DNA from: Pandoraea thiooxydans | GTDB lineage: Bacteria; Pseudomonadota; Gammaproteobacteria; Burkholderiales; Burkholderiaceae | NCBI RefSeq assembly: GCF_001931675.1 | Contig: NZ_CP014839.1 | Span: 1,798,001-1,862,000 of the forward strand | DNA length: 64,000 bases | Direction: 5' to 3' | Shown: piece after piece, positions 17,259 to 25,924 of the stretch | Numbering within the stretch: the stretch's first letter is position 1 | How the letters are laid out: each line of letters starts with the position of its first letter | The notes under the pieces: model-generated | Told to the model about the DNA's origin: nothing | Seen by the model: the letters and a program-made list of their open reading frames with translations, nothing else | Database searches by the model: none | Position numbers and translations under genes: made by a program

Positions 17259-17786
17259 ATGTCCAACACCGTTTCACCGACCATCGTGCTCCGCGACGCC
17301 GCTTTGACCGACTTGCCGGCCATCGTGGAGATTTATAACAGTACCGTGGCTTCGCGCCAGGTGACTGCCGATCTGGACCCGGTTACGGTCGAAAGCCGGA
17401 TGGCCTGGTTTCACGCGCACTCGCCGGCGCATCGGCCGTTGTGGGTCGCGCAGCGTGGCGAGGAAATGCTCGGCTGGCTGAGCCTGTCGGACTTTTATGG
17501 CCGGCCCGCCTATCGAAAAACCGCAGAGGTCAGTATTTATCTGGCACCGGCCGCGCGTGGCCAAGGGTTGGGCCGATACCTGCTCGGCCAGGCCATTGAG
17601 CGCGCTCCGGCGTTGGGGGTCGCCACACTGCTCGGTTTTATCTTCGGTCACAACGCGCCGAGCCTCGGATTATTCGAAGCGTTCGGTTTTGCCCGCTGGG
17701 GCGACCTGCCGCGGGTCGCGGAATTGGACGGCGTCGAACGGGATCTGATTATCCTGGGCAAGCGCCTGGACGCGTCCGCGTCTTGA
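17259..17786 (+). CDS. GNAT acetyltransferase (phosphinothricin acetyltransferase-like)
   Basis: A 175-residue GNAT protein with the acetyl-CoA loop RGQGLGRYLL and the EIYNSTVASRQVT opening typical of the Pat/Bar group, which acetylates methionine sulfone/sulfoximine, phosphinothricin-like amines or related amino acids. It lies 11 bases after holB and 54 before tatD, inside an otherwise conserved housekeeping string, so it looks like an insertion that shares the holB transcript. Substrate cannot be assigned from sequence. Confidence 0.82.
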   Translation: MSNTVSPTIVLRDAALTDLPAIVEIYNSTVASRQVTADLDPVTVESRMAWFHAHSPAHRPLWVAQRGEEMLGWLSLSDFYGRPAYRKTAEVSIYLAPAARGQGLGRYLLGQAIERAPALGVATLLGFIFGHNAPSLGLFEAFGFARWGDLPRVAELDGVERDLIILGKRLDASAS

Positions 17787-17840
17787 GCGTTTTGCGTGTG
17801 CGAAAGAACTTACCCGCCGCCCGGCGGCCATAATCACATT

Positions 17841-18620
17841 ATGTTTATCGATTCTCACTGTCACATCAATTTTCCCGAACTGGCCCAGCGCCTGCCGGAG
17901 CTGCTTGCCACCATGGAGTCGAACCAGGTGACCCGGGCGTTGTGCGTATCGGTCGATTTGCCGACATTGCCCGACGTATTGGCGATGGCGCGGCAGCAGC
18001 CGCATATTTTCGCGTCGGTCGGCGTGCATCCCGATTATGAAGACACACCCGAACCAAGCGTCGACGACTTGCTGCGGCTGGCGCACGAGCCGAAGGTCGT
18101 TGCCATCGGCGAGACCGGACTCGACTACTACCGCCTCGAAGGACGCACCGTTGAGAGCATGGAGTGGCAGCGCGAGCGGTTTCGCACTCACATTCGCGCT
18201 GCGCGCCGCGCCGGCCTGCCGCTGATCATCCATACCCGCGCGGCGGCCGACGACACGCTGCGCCTGATGCGCGAAGAGCAGGCCGATGCCTGTGGCGGCG
18301 TGATGCATTGTTTTACCGAGACCTGGGCGGTGGCCGAAGCGGCATTGGCGCTCAACTTCAATATTTCCTTCTCCGGCATCGTGACCTTCAAGAATGCGCG
18401 TGAACTACAGGATGTGGCGCGTCGCGTGCCGCTCGAGCGCATGCTGATCGAAACCGATTCGCCATACCTCGCGCCGGTGCCGTTTCGCGGCAAAATGAAT
18501 CAGCCCGGCTATGTCCGCCATGTCGCCGAATTCATTGCCGAACTGCGCGGTGTGCCGGTCGAGGAGATTGCTCGCGCGACCAGCGAAAACTTCTTTCGGC
18601 TATTCGGGAAGGCAAAGTAA
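17841..18620 (+). CDS. tatD: TatD-family metal-dependent hydrolase/DNase
   Basis: A 259-residue TIM-barrel metallohydrolase. Metal-binding motifs run in order: DSHCHINF, GETGLDYY, IIHTRAA, VMHCFTE and TDSPYLAP. Family members act as 3'-5' DNases or on related phosphodiesters. The ATG at 17841 gives the canonical MFIDSHCH start; an upstream in-frame start at 17796 would add residues not seen in the family. It ends the mltG-tmk-holB block and is followed by an AT-rich 59-base spacer. Confidence 0.93.
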   Translation: MFIDSHCHINFPELAQRLPELLATMESNQVTRALCVSVDLPTLPDVLAMARQQPHIFASVGVHPDYEDTPEPSVDDLLRLAHEPKVVAIGETGLDYYRLEGRTVESMEWQRERFRTHIRAARRAGLPLIIHTRAAADDTLRLMREEQADACGGVMHCFTETWAVAEAALALNFNISFSGIVTFKNARELQDVARRVPLERMLIETDSPYLAPVPFRGKMNQPGYVRHVAEFIAELRGVPVEEIARATSENFFRLFGKAK

Positions 18621-18679
18621 ATTGTTATTTTTCAAATAATTATTTTATTTATTTAAACCAAATTATAAGATTTCATCCT

Positions 18680-19357
18680 ATGTTTTCAAAATACTTCCGG
18701 GCGCTCTTCATTGTTGGTCTGCTGACCTCCTGTGCGACGACGTCGGCCGTCACCCACGACGAACTGATCAAAGCGGTGAAATTCGACGACGTGCAAACGG
18801 TGCAGAGCGCGCTGGCGCAGGGGACCGATCCAAACACCGTCGACGGTATCGGCAACCCGCTGCTGTATATCGCCTTGCAGGAAAAATCAGTCAAGGTGGC
18901 CAAACTGCTGATCGACGATCCCAAAACGGATCTGGAACAACTCAACCGCGCGCACGAAAATGCCTTGATGATTGCCTGTCTGCAGGGCCTGACGCCGCTG
19001 GTGAAATTGATGATCGCCAAGGGCGCCGAGGTCAACAAACATGGCTGGGCGCCGCTGCACTATGCCGCGGCCAACGGTCATGACGATATCGTCAAGCTGC
19101 TGCTCGATCATTCGGCATATATCGACGCCGCCTCGCCCAACGGGACGACGCCGCTGATGATGGCGGCGCGCAGCGATCACGTGAGCACGATTCAGCTGTT
19201 GCTGGACCAGGGGGCCGACCCGACCGTGAAGAATCAACTGGGCATGACCGCCGCCGATTTTGCCCATCAATTCCATTACGACGATCTGGCCAAGGCGCTG
19301 AAACAACAGGAGCAGGCGGTGCTCGAGAGGCGCAAGGCGAGTGCTGGCGGCAAATAG
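18680..19357 (+). CDS. Ankyrin-repeat lipoprotein
   Basis: A 225-residue protein with a signal peptide ending in the lipobox LLTSC (Cys18), so it should be a lipid-anchored periplasmic protein. At least four ankyrin repeats follow, seen as GNPLLYIALQEK, GWAPLHYAAANGHDDIV, GTTPLMMAARSDH and GMTAADFAHQ. Ankyrin proteins mediate protein contacts; the partner is unknown. The 59 bases upstream are strikingly AT-rich and probably hold its promoter. A similar gene follows tatD in many Burkholderiales. Confidence 0.9.
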   Translation: MFSKYFRALFIVGLLTSCATTSAVTHDELIKAVKFDDVQTVQSALAQGTDPNTVDGIGNPLLYIALQEKSVKVAKLLIDDPKTDLEQLNRAHENALMIACLQGLTPLVKLMIAKGAEVNKHGWAPLHYAAANGHDDIVKLLLDHSAYIDAASPNGTTPLMMAARSDHVSTIQLLLDQGADPTVKNQLGMTAADFAHQFHYDDLAKALKQQEQAVLERRKASAGGK

Positions 19358-19425
19358 GCGCGGCAAGCCGGATACCTCGTCCGCATGGGCGGAGGCGTGC
19401 CAACTCGGCCCGCGCGCGCGGCGGG

Positions 19426-20841
19426 TCAGGGCAGGGTGGTGGCCGCGCTCAGCAGATACGGCGTGCGCGCCGCATCCGCACGCAGATCATGCAGAAACCG
19501 ATCCCGCCATTGCGAGAGGTTGTTTTCGCGCAGGCTGCGCATCATGTTCTGGTAGCGCTCCTGACGGGCTTCGCGAGGCATCGCGAGCGCCTGATTGAGG
19601 GCTTCGGCCATGCCGTCGATGTCGTATGGGTTGACGATCAGCGCGCCCTGCAACTCCTGGGCCGCGCCGGCAAAGCAGGAAAGCACCAGCACGCCGGGGT
19701 CCTCGGGTGGCTGGGCCGCGACGTACTCCTTGGCGACCAGATTCATGCCGTCGCGCAAGGGCGTGACAAAACCAACCTGGGATGCCCGAAACAACGACAT
19801 CAGCACATGCCGCTCGTAGCGCTTGTTGATATAGCGCAGCGGCGTCCACGCCAAATCGGAGAACCGTCCGTTGATATGGCCGGCCTCGGTTTCAAGCTGG
19901 CGGCGGATCGTCTGGTAGTTCTGCACGTCGGAGCGAGACGGCGGTGCCACCTGAATGAAGCTGACGTGCCCCTGGTGGTTGGGCGCCATTTCCAACAGCC
20001 TCTCAAACGCACGGAACCGCTCGAGCATGCCTTTTGAATAGTCGAGTCGATCGACGCTCATGATCAGCTTGCGGTTTTGCAGTCCTTGCTTGAGGTTGAG
20101 GATGTGGCGCCGATTCGCTTGCATTTCGGCCTGCGCGAGAATTTCGTCGGGATAGATGCCGATTGGGTACACGCCGGTGCGCAGCGTTTGCCCATGGGCG
20201 TGCACGAGGCCATCGGCATCGATCTGGCCGCCCGCGTTGCGCACGAGGTAATCAGTAAAGGCCGTGCGGTCGGGTTCGGTCTGGAAGCCAACCAGGTCGT
20301 ATGCGCACATCGCCTTGACGAGCTCCTGATGCGGGGGGACCGTCATCAACACTTGCGCCGACGGGAACGGGATGTGCAGGAAGAAGCCGATGCGGTTTCG
20401 CAGGCCCGCCGCGCGGCAGGCTTCGCCGAACGGCAGCAGGTGATAGTCGTGCACCCAGATCAGGTCGTCCGGTTGCAGCAGCGGCTTCAGTGTTTCCGCC
20501 AGCCATGCGTTGACACGGCGATAGCCGGCGTACTCCTTGCGCTCGAAGCGGCTGAGATCGTCTCGGTAGTGAAAAGTGGGCCACAGCGTCGCGTTGGAGA
20601 AGCCTCGGTAGTATTGGTCGTAGTCGCGCCGCGTCAGGCCGACCGTGCAGAAAGTGACTTTCCCCTCCTGGCGGGAGTCGGGCGCGGCGGGCAAGGCGTC
20701 GACGATGTCGCCGCTCCAGCCGAACCAGATGCCGCCTTTTTCCTTGAGCGCGTCGTAGACTCCCACGGCCAGACCGCCGGCCAGCGGCTTGCCCTCGGTA
20801 ATCGCGGCAACGCGGTTCGAAACAATGACAAGTCGACTCAT
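19426..20841 (-). CDS. otsA: Trehalose-6-phosphate synthase
   Basis: A 471-residue GT20 enzyme joining glucose from UDP-glucose to glucose-6-phosphate. Motifs include SNRVAAI at the start, the donor loop [36 protein letters not shown] and [13 protein letters not shown]. The MSRLVIV start at 20841 has GGAG upstream; the longer frame to 20889 lacks homology-like sequence. It lies 81 bases after otsB on the same strand, forming otsBA for osmotic and desiccation tolerance. Confidence 0.95.
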   Translation of the reverse strand: MSRLVIVSNRVAAITEGKPLAGGLAVGVYDALKEKGGIWFGWSGDIVDALPAAPDSRQEGKVTFCTVGLTRRDYDQYYRGFSNATLWPTFHYRDDLSRFERKEYAGYRRVNAWLAETLKPLLQPDDLIWVHDYHLLPFGEACRAAGLRNRIGFFLHIPFPSAQVLMTVPPHQELVKAMCAYDLVGFQTEPDRTAFTDYLVRNAGGQIDADGLVHAHGQTLRTGVYPIGIYPDEILAQAEMQANRRHILNLKQGLQNRKLIMSVDRLDYSKGMLERFRAFERLLEMAPNHQGHVSFIQVAPPSRSDVQNYQTIRRQLETEAGHINGRFSDLAWTPLRYINKRYERHVLMSLFRASQVGFVTPLRDGMNLVAKEYVAAQPPEDPGVLVLSCFAGAAQELQGALIVNPYDIDGMAEALNQALAMPREARQERYQNMMRSLRENNLSQWRDRFLHDLRADAARTPYLLSAATTLP

Positions 20842-20922
20842 GCTGTTTATCTCCTGCGAACTGCGTTTGGTCAAACACGACGAAAGCACGCCGCCATAAG
20901 GGCGCGTGCGGCGGGAGCAGCT

Positions 20923-21687
20923 TCAGAGCAACTGTGCGAGCCAGGCAGCCAGAGCTGCCGGCGATGGCAGGCGGGCGCGAGCGAGCGTCGGGCCGGGGCC
21001 AATTTTGATCGAGATGCCGCCCAGCGTATTGACGGCTTCAAACGCGCTTTCGTCGGTGAGGTCGTCGCCGGCAAACAGCGGACGGCGCCCCGCGAACGGC
21101 TCCTGCTGCATCAGCTGCCGCAGTGCAGCCCCTTTGCTGGCGCCCTTGGGCTTGATTTCGAACACCATTTTCCCGGCCTGCAGCACAAAGGCATCGCTGT
21201 TGCGCGCAGCCAGCGCAGTCATGGCCTGGCGCACGGCAAACTCCTGCGCCGGCGCGTTGCGAAAGTGCAGCGCCAGTGCCAGTGCCTTGCGTTCGAGCAA
21301 TAGGCCGGGGTCGGCGGCGGCAACGCTGACCAGCGTCGAGGCCATCGCCGCGACGCGTTGCGGGTCAATGGCCAGTTGTTCGATCTGCCCGAGGGCATCA
21401 CGCCACTCGGCGCCGTGCAAGCCGGCTGCAGCGAGTTCCAGCGGCGCCAGCAATTGATCGATCTGTGAGATCGGGCGACCGGAGATGACGGCGAGGGCAC
21501 CGTCGGTACGCTGCTGTAGCTGGGACAGCGTGGTACGCAGGGACTTTGGAACACGCACGCTATCCGGGGTGGCCGCAATGGGCGCGAGCGTACCGTCCAG
21601 ATCAAGAAAGAAAGCGGTACGGGCGATGTCGATGGGGGGCTCGATGCTGACATCGAGTTGCGCCTTGGAGGCGCTCGATTCTCGCAT
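20923..21687 (-). CDS. otsB: Trehalose-6-phosphate phosphatase
   Basis: A 254-residue HAD phosphatase with FLDLDGTLAPI (nucleophile Asp and the following Asp), SGRPISQI, and the magnesium-binding GDDLTDESAFE near the C-terminus. It dephosphorylates trehalose-6-phosphate made by OtsA. It is the first gene of the otsBA pair and is divergent from the MscS channel gene, which fits joint osmotic control from the shared upstream region. Confidence 0.95.
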   Translation of the reverse strand: MRESSASKAQLDVSIEPPIDIARTAFFLDLDGTLAPIAATPDSVRVPKSLRTTLSQLQQRTDGALAVISGRPISQIDQLLAPLELAAAGLHGAEWRDALGQIEQLAIDPQRVAAMASTLVSVAAADPGLLLERKALALALHFRNAPAQEFAVRQAMTALAARNSDAFVLQAGKMVFEIKPKGASKGAALRQLMQQEPFAGRRPLFAGDDLTDESAFEAVNTLGGISIKIGPGPTLARARLPSPAALAAWLAQLL

Positions 21688-21762
21688 GACGAAGGGGTCT
21701 CCTCAGAAAAATGCCGGCGATGTGCTATGTTGAACGGCAAATCCGCCTGCCATTGGGTGACG

Positions 21763-22857
21763 ATGACTCAGACAACACTTTTCGGTTTTGGGCTACCTCC
21801 TTGGTTCTACGTTATCGCTGTCGCGTTGGCGGTGACGCTGCTCGTGCTGGCGGTACATCGCGCCGGTGCGGCGGCATTGCGGCGTGTTACGCGTTCACGC
21901 GTGATCGGCCGTTTGCTGGTCAGCTTTACTTACCAGGCCAGTCGCTACGCACTCCTGCTGATTGCGTTGCAAATTGTCTGGAGCGCGGTCGATGATGCGC
22001 TGCCCGGTATACGTACTTTACGCCATCTGACCGGTCTGGGCTTGATTGCCATGCTGACATGGCTGGCAATTCGAGCCTCGCATGCGGTCAGTGCGGCGCT
22101 CATCGAGCTGCATCCAGCCAATGTCGACAACAATCTGGACGCGCGCCGGGTGCAAACGCAGACCCACGTGCTCAGCCGATGCGCCAATTTTTTGATCGTC
22201 TTGATCGGCGTGTCGGCCGCACTGATGACCTTTCCCGGCGTACGCCAGATCGGCACCAGTCTGCTGGCCTCGGCCGGGGTTGCCGGTCTGGTGGCCGGCA
22301 TCGCCGCGCGGCCTGTGCTCGGCAACCTGATTGCCGGCCTTCAGATCGCACTGACCCAGCCGATTCGAATCGACGACGTGCTCATTGTTCAAGGCGAGTG
22401 GGGGCGCGTCGAGGAAATCACCGGCACCTACGTGGTCGTATGCTTATGGGACGAACGCCGGCTGATCGTGCCGCTGCAGTGGTTTATCGAAAATCCGTTC
22501 CAGAACTGGACACGCACCACCTCGCAAATCATTGGCACGGTGTACTTGTGGGTCGACTATGGCATGCCGCTCGAACCGCTGCGCGCCGAGTTGAACCGTC
22601 TGTGCCAGGGTGCGCCGGAATGGGACGGGCGCCTGAGCCTGCTGCAGGTCACAGACAGCAACGAACGTTCGATGCAGCTGCGCGCGCTGGTCACCGCTGC
22701 GGATTCGGGGCGTAACTGGGATCTACGCTGCAAGGTTCGCGAAGGACTCATGTCGTTCGTGCGGCAGCATTACCCGACATATCTGCCGCGTGTGCGGGCA
22801 ACCCTGGACGACCCCGGCGAGCCACATGGCAGTGAGGGCATGCATGACGTGCATTGA
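21763..22857 (+). CDS. Mechanosensitive ion channel, MscS family
   Basis: A 364-residue membrane protein with about four hydrophobic segments before the pore region LLASAGVAGLVAGIAARPVLGN and the MscS beta domain (QPIRIDDVLIVQGEWG, VEEITGTYVVV). Such channels open under membrane tension and release solutes on hypo-osmotic shock. Placement divergent from otsBA is consistent with an osmotic locus. An ATG at 21727 is an alternative start. Confidence 0.9.
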   Translation: MTQTTLFGFGLPPWFYVIAVALAVTLLVLAVHRAGAAALRRVTRSRVIGRLLVSFTYQASRYALLLIALQIVWSAVDDALPGIRTLRHLTGLGLIAMLTWLAIRASHAVSAALIELHPANVDNNLDARRVQTQTHVLSRCANFLIVLIGVSAALMTFPGVRQIGTSLLASAGVAGLVAGIAARPVLGNLIAGLQIALTQPIRIDDVLIVQGEWGRVEEITGTYVVVCLWDERRLIVPLQWFIENPFQNWTRTTSQIIGTVYLWVDYGMPLEPLRAELNRLCQGAPEWDGRLSLLQVTDSNERSMQLRALVTAADSGRNWDLRCKVREGLMSFVRQHYPTYLPRVRATLDDPGEPHGSEGMHDVH

Positions 22858-22924
22858 TCCGCCGTGCGTGCGTGGCGGCGTGGCGCGCGCGATGCAGTGC
22901 ATGCGTCACTTCTCATGTATTTTC

Positions 22925-22949
22925 TTCAAATGCTTTTTATGCATTTGAA
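22925..22949. terminator. AT-rich perfect hairpin after the mscS-type gene
   Basis: TTCAAATGC and GCATTTGAA are perfect nine-base arms around TTTTTAT. It lies 68 bases after the channel gene in the 212-base gap before the acylphosphatase. An A-rich tract rather than a clear T-run follows, so it may be a weak terminator or an operator. Confidence 0.4.
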
Positions 22950-23069
22950 AATAAATGGTTATTTTATGCGTTCGGCAGGCCGTCTTCGTGACCTGACCAA
23001 GATCGACGGCGAGCGCGTGTGCTGCGTCCGGACAAGGGTGCATGCACGAAATCACCATAAGAGGCAGTG

Positions 23070-23360
23070 ATGACTGCGTGGCAAATCATAGTGCGTGGGC
23101 AGGTTCAGGGCGTCGGTTATCGCGCGGCGTGCGTCGTTCAGGCGCAGCGGCTCGGGTTGCGTGGGTGGGTCAGAAATCGACGTGACGGCTCGGTGCAAGC
23201 ACTGGTGCTCGGCAATGAAACACAGCTCCAGGCGATGCGGGAGTGGATGCAGGTGGGGCCCTGCGGCGCTCACGTGGATGCCTGCGAGATTGCCGTGCTC
23301 GATGAAAATTTGGTGGACGATGCCGATAGCGCGTCATTCCATATTCGAGTGACCGAATGA
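23070..23360 (+). CDS. acyP: Acylphosphatase
   Basis: A 96-residue protein with the acylphosphatase signature VRGQVQGVGYRA near the N-terminus, containing the catalytic Arg, and GWVRNRRDGSVQALV with the conserved Asn. It hydrolyses acyl phosphates such as acetyl phosphate. The ATG at 23070 follows GAGG; a GTG directly before is in frame. It is a single gene between the channel and the kinase remnant. Confidence 0.93.
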   Translation: MTAWQIIVRGQVQGVGYRAACVVQAQRLGLRGWVRNRRDGSVQALVLGNETQLQAMREWMQVGPCGAHVDACEIAVLDENLVDDADSASFHIRVTE

Positions 23361-23579
23361 GCGGCGCCCTCGGGGCCCAACCAGCTCGCTGCCACGTAAA
23401 TATCTCCATCTTTGGCTACGGTCGAAACACCTCGCCGACGGCCCGGTCGGCAGCCAAATCCGCTTGCTCGAAGTTTTTTGGGACATTTCCCATTCGCTGC
23501 GCTCGGTACCTATAGAACCCTCCTATTTTTGCCACGATAGGCTTGCGCCCGGAACCGGGGCTCCGCTCCATCACTTTTC

Positions 23580-24581
23580 ATGAAATGTCTGCGATTGATC
23601 GCCTTATGGCGCGCTTGCGGTGCTCGCTCGCGCGGCGAGCGCGAACTGGCTCGCCTGCCCTTATCTCAGCGCTGGCTGCTGTTCGGCGGTGGTGCCCTGA
23701 TTTCCACGGCGATTTGCATCGCGGCCAGTATCACCGTGCTGGCGCGCCTCGACAGCTGCGTCAATGATCAACAGGATTTGTTCGTGAGCGAACGACAAGC
23801 GCTGATCAATGAACTCCGGTATGCGGAGGCCCGGCTATTGCACAGCGTTCATGGCGCCGAACTTTGGTGGCGCCAGACCAGCCACGTGGCGCTCGATTCG
23901 TCGCAACCGTGCGGTCCTCAGGTGCAGGAACCTATGGAAGCGGATACGGGCATCGACGGCATCTTGCAGTACCAGTTGCTATGGCGCAGCCGGCCTCGGC
24001 AGCAGGCGCACGCGCCACTGTCCGCCGCGCGGTGCCGTCGCTATCAAGCTTTGGCGGAGCACGTTTCGCCCGGCCCCGTGCTCGTGCGGGAGATCAACGG
24101 CGAGCCAGCCGGCGGCTATTTTTTCGACCCTCGAGGGCATCTCGTGGCTGTTGTGCCGCCGATCGAACCCGACCAGAGTGCTAGATTGCTGCCGGGCCAA
24201 CGGCATCGACGAGGTGATCGTCAAGCCGGTGTCGCTTGAGCAACTGCGTCGGGTTTTGAACAAATGGCTGGCGCCGGCCCGGCCTTGGGCGGGGTCCCCG
24301 AGCAAGGTGGAGCGCCTGCTGGACGGTGACGGCCGGGCGATACCATGCAAGCTGATCTGCGTGCACTCGAGGCGGCCTTGTCGCAGGGCGATCGCTGCGC
24401 GCTGCTCACCAGGCTGCACCGCATGAAGGGTGCGTTCGCCGCGTTGGGCGAGCGTACGCTGGCAGATCGCTGCCATGCCTTCGAGACGCTTGCGCAGCAA
24501 GCTTCAACCGCGCAGTGGCCCGCAGCCTATGAAGCCTTTAGCGCACAGGTGCGGGGTTTTCTGAAGCAGTGGCAATCGTGA
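23580..24581 (+). pseudogene. Remnant of a hybrid sensor histidine kinase
   Basis: Three pieces in alternating frames look like one broken gene. Bases 23580-24180 encode a membrane segment (about residues 33-55) and part of a periplasmic sensor domain. About 24190-24300 encode the tail of a receiver domain, with CRANGIDEVIVKPVS followed by LEQLRRVLNKW. Bases 24345-24581 encode an Hpt domain with the phospho-His motif LHRMKGAFAALGE. The second membrane segment, dimerisation and ATPase domains and most of the receiver are missing, so a large internal deletion plus at least one frameshift has occurred. It resembles BvgS/EvgS-type architecture. The Hpt part alone could be translated from the ATG at 24345, but I think the locus is dead. 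Confidence 0.75.
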
Positions 24582-24629
24582 TGCTACCGTCATCCCGCTG
24601 GTTGTCGGCAGGTTCGCGAGGTGCTTGCT

Positions 24630-25211
24630 TCATTGGGCGCCGCCGGCTTTTTGCGTGGCGTGCCACTTCTGCAGCGCCGTGAGGGTGTTGGCAACGTGCT
24701 GGTCGGGATTCAGACTGCTGTATTCATACAGCACCCTATCGTCAGGGGTGATGACGTATGACACGCGATTGGCGTATTTCGTCTGCATCGGCAACACCGC
24801 ATGATAGGACTTCATGATCTGTCCATCGGTGTCTGCGGCCACCGGAAACTTGCTGCGGCATTCGCTGACGGAAAAACGCTTGAGCGTCGCTATGTCATCG
24901 TGCGATACACCGATGACCGTGGCGCCCAGTGCATGGTACCGCTCGATGGCCTCGGCGAAGTCGTGCGCCTCGATGGTGCACCCCTTGGTGAATGCCGCCG
25001 GATAAAAGTAGAGCACGACCGGCCCGCGTTTGAGAGCGTCGGCGAGCGAGAAAGTGAAGACCTTGCCGCCGAGTGACGCCTGGGCAGTAAATTCCGGCGC
25101 TTTGTCGCCGGGTTTGAGGGCGGCATGGGCGGGAATGAAGAACCAGACGCCTATCAGCACGGCGAGCAGCGTGCCTGCGCCAAGGAAAATTCGCTTCATG
25201 GATCGTTTCAT
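24630..25211 (-). CDS. Exported peroxiredoxin (AhpC/TSA, PrxQ-like)
   Basis: A 193-residue thioredoxin-fold protein with an N-terminal signal or anchor (hydrophobic residues about 8-30, ending AHAAL). The peroxidatic Cys78 lies in FTKGCTIEA and a second cysteine, Cys118, in VSECRSKF. It should reduce peroxides in the periplasm. The start at 25211 gives a good signal peptide. It is a single gene, transcribed away from the Lrp regulator region and ending close to the kinase remnant. Confidence 0.85.
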   Translation of the reverse strand: MKRSMKRIFLGAGTLLAVLIGVWFFIPAHAALKPGDKAPEFTAQASLGGKVFTFSLADALKRGPVVLYFYPAAFTKGCTIEAHDFAEAIERYHALGATVIGVSHDDIATLKRFSVSECRSKFPVAADTDGQIMKSYHAVLPMQTKYANRVSYVITPDDRVLYEYSSLNPDQHVANTLTALQKWHATQKAGGAQ

Positions 25212-25290
25212 GTTGGCTCCCGTAGGGTGGTCGAGCGCTGCGCCAGACAGGGTAAGCATAGCGGCTGCCTGGCGTCGTGTCAGTGGCCGG

Positions 25291-25764
25291 TTATCGCTCG
25301 GTCGTTTCGATGGGTAATACTGTTGACGCCTTGATTTGCGAGAGCGCGATCATCGAATTGACTTCCTGGATCATCGGCAACTGCGAGAGCCGCTCGAAAA
25401 AGAACCTCTCATATGCCTCGACATCGCGCGCCACGATGCGCAGGAGAAAATCGACGTTCCCCATCAGTACATGACACTCCATGACTTCCGGGAACGCCTG
25501 GATCGCACGCGAGAACTCGGGCAGCGCATTGCGGCTGTGGGCGGCCAGCTTGACATGGGCGAAGAGCATGACGTTAAGACCGGCCTTTTTGCGGTCGACT
25601 ACCGCGACCTGCCTGGTGATAACTCCCTCCTGATGAAGGCGGTCGATACGCCGCCAACATTGCGATTGCGACAGACCCACGCGCTCGCCGACTTCCGCCG
25701 CCGAAAGCGAGGCGTCCTCCTGCAACAGCAGTAGAATTTTTTTATCGAATTCGTCTATTTGCAT
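25291..25764 (-). CDS. Lrp/AsnC-family transcriptional regulator
   Basis: A 157-residue protein with the N-terminal AsnC helix-turn-helix (FDKKILLLLQEDASLSAAEV, then VGLSQSQCWRRIDRL) and the C-terminal RAM ligand-binding domain (ECHVLMGNVDFLLRIV). It is divergent from an acetolactate-synthase-like gene; three copies of ATTCGTC lie around and between the two starts. That arrangement is typical of a local amino-acid-responsive regulator controlling its neighbour and itself. Confidence 0.92.
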   Translation of the reverse strand: MQIDEFDKKILLLLQEDASLSAAEVGERVGLSQSQCWRRIDRLHQEGVITRQVAVVDRKKAGLNVMLFAHVKLAAHSRNALPEFSRAIQAFPEVMECHVLMGNVDFLLRIVARDVEAYERFFFERLSQLPMIQEVNSMIALSQIKASTVLPIETTER

Positions 25765-25826
25765 AATTTATTCGTCAAAAACTTGTTTTACGAATCGATC
25801 ATGTATTTACGGCGTGTATTCGTCAA
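25749..25826. promoter_or_regulatory. ATTCGTC repeat array between lrp-type gene and ALS gene
   Basis: ATTCGTC occurs at 25749, 25770 and 25818, with the last two extended to ATTCGTCAA. The 25770 copy pairs with ACGAAT at 25790 as an inverted repeat. The first two are 21 bases apart, two helical turns. The first lies inside the regulator's opening codons. This looks like an Lrp-type binding array. Confidence 0.5.
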
Positions 25827-25924
25827 GCAAAAGCGAAGCAATTGCAGCGGTGCGCGCCTACACTGAGGGTTCCCTGCACAAGGCCGGCCGTTAGCCGGCC
25901 GTCATTCCAAGAAGGCGTCCCCCC

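Noticed and set aside
23361-23579. Possible small gene between acylphosphatase and the kinase remnant
   Set aside because: No frame has both a plausible start and coding character; I see only non-coding sequence.
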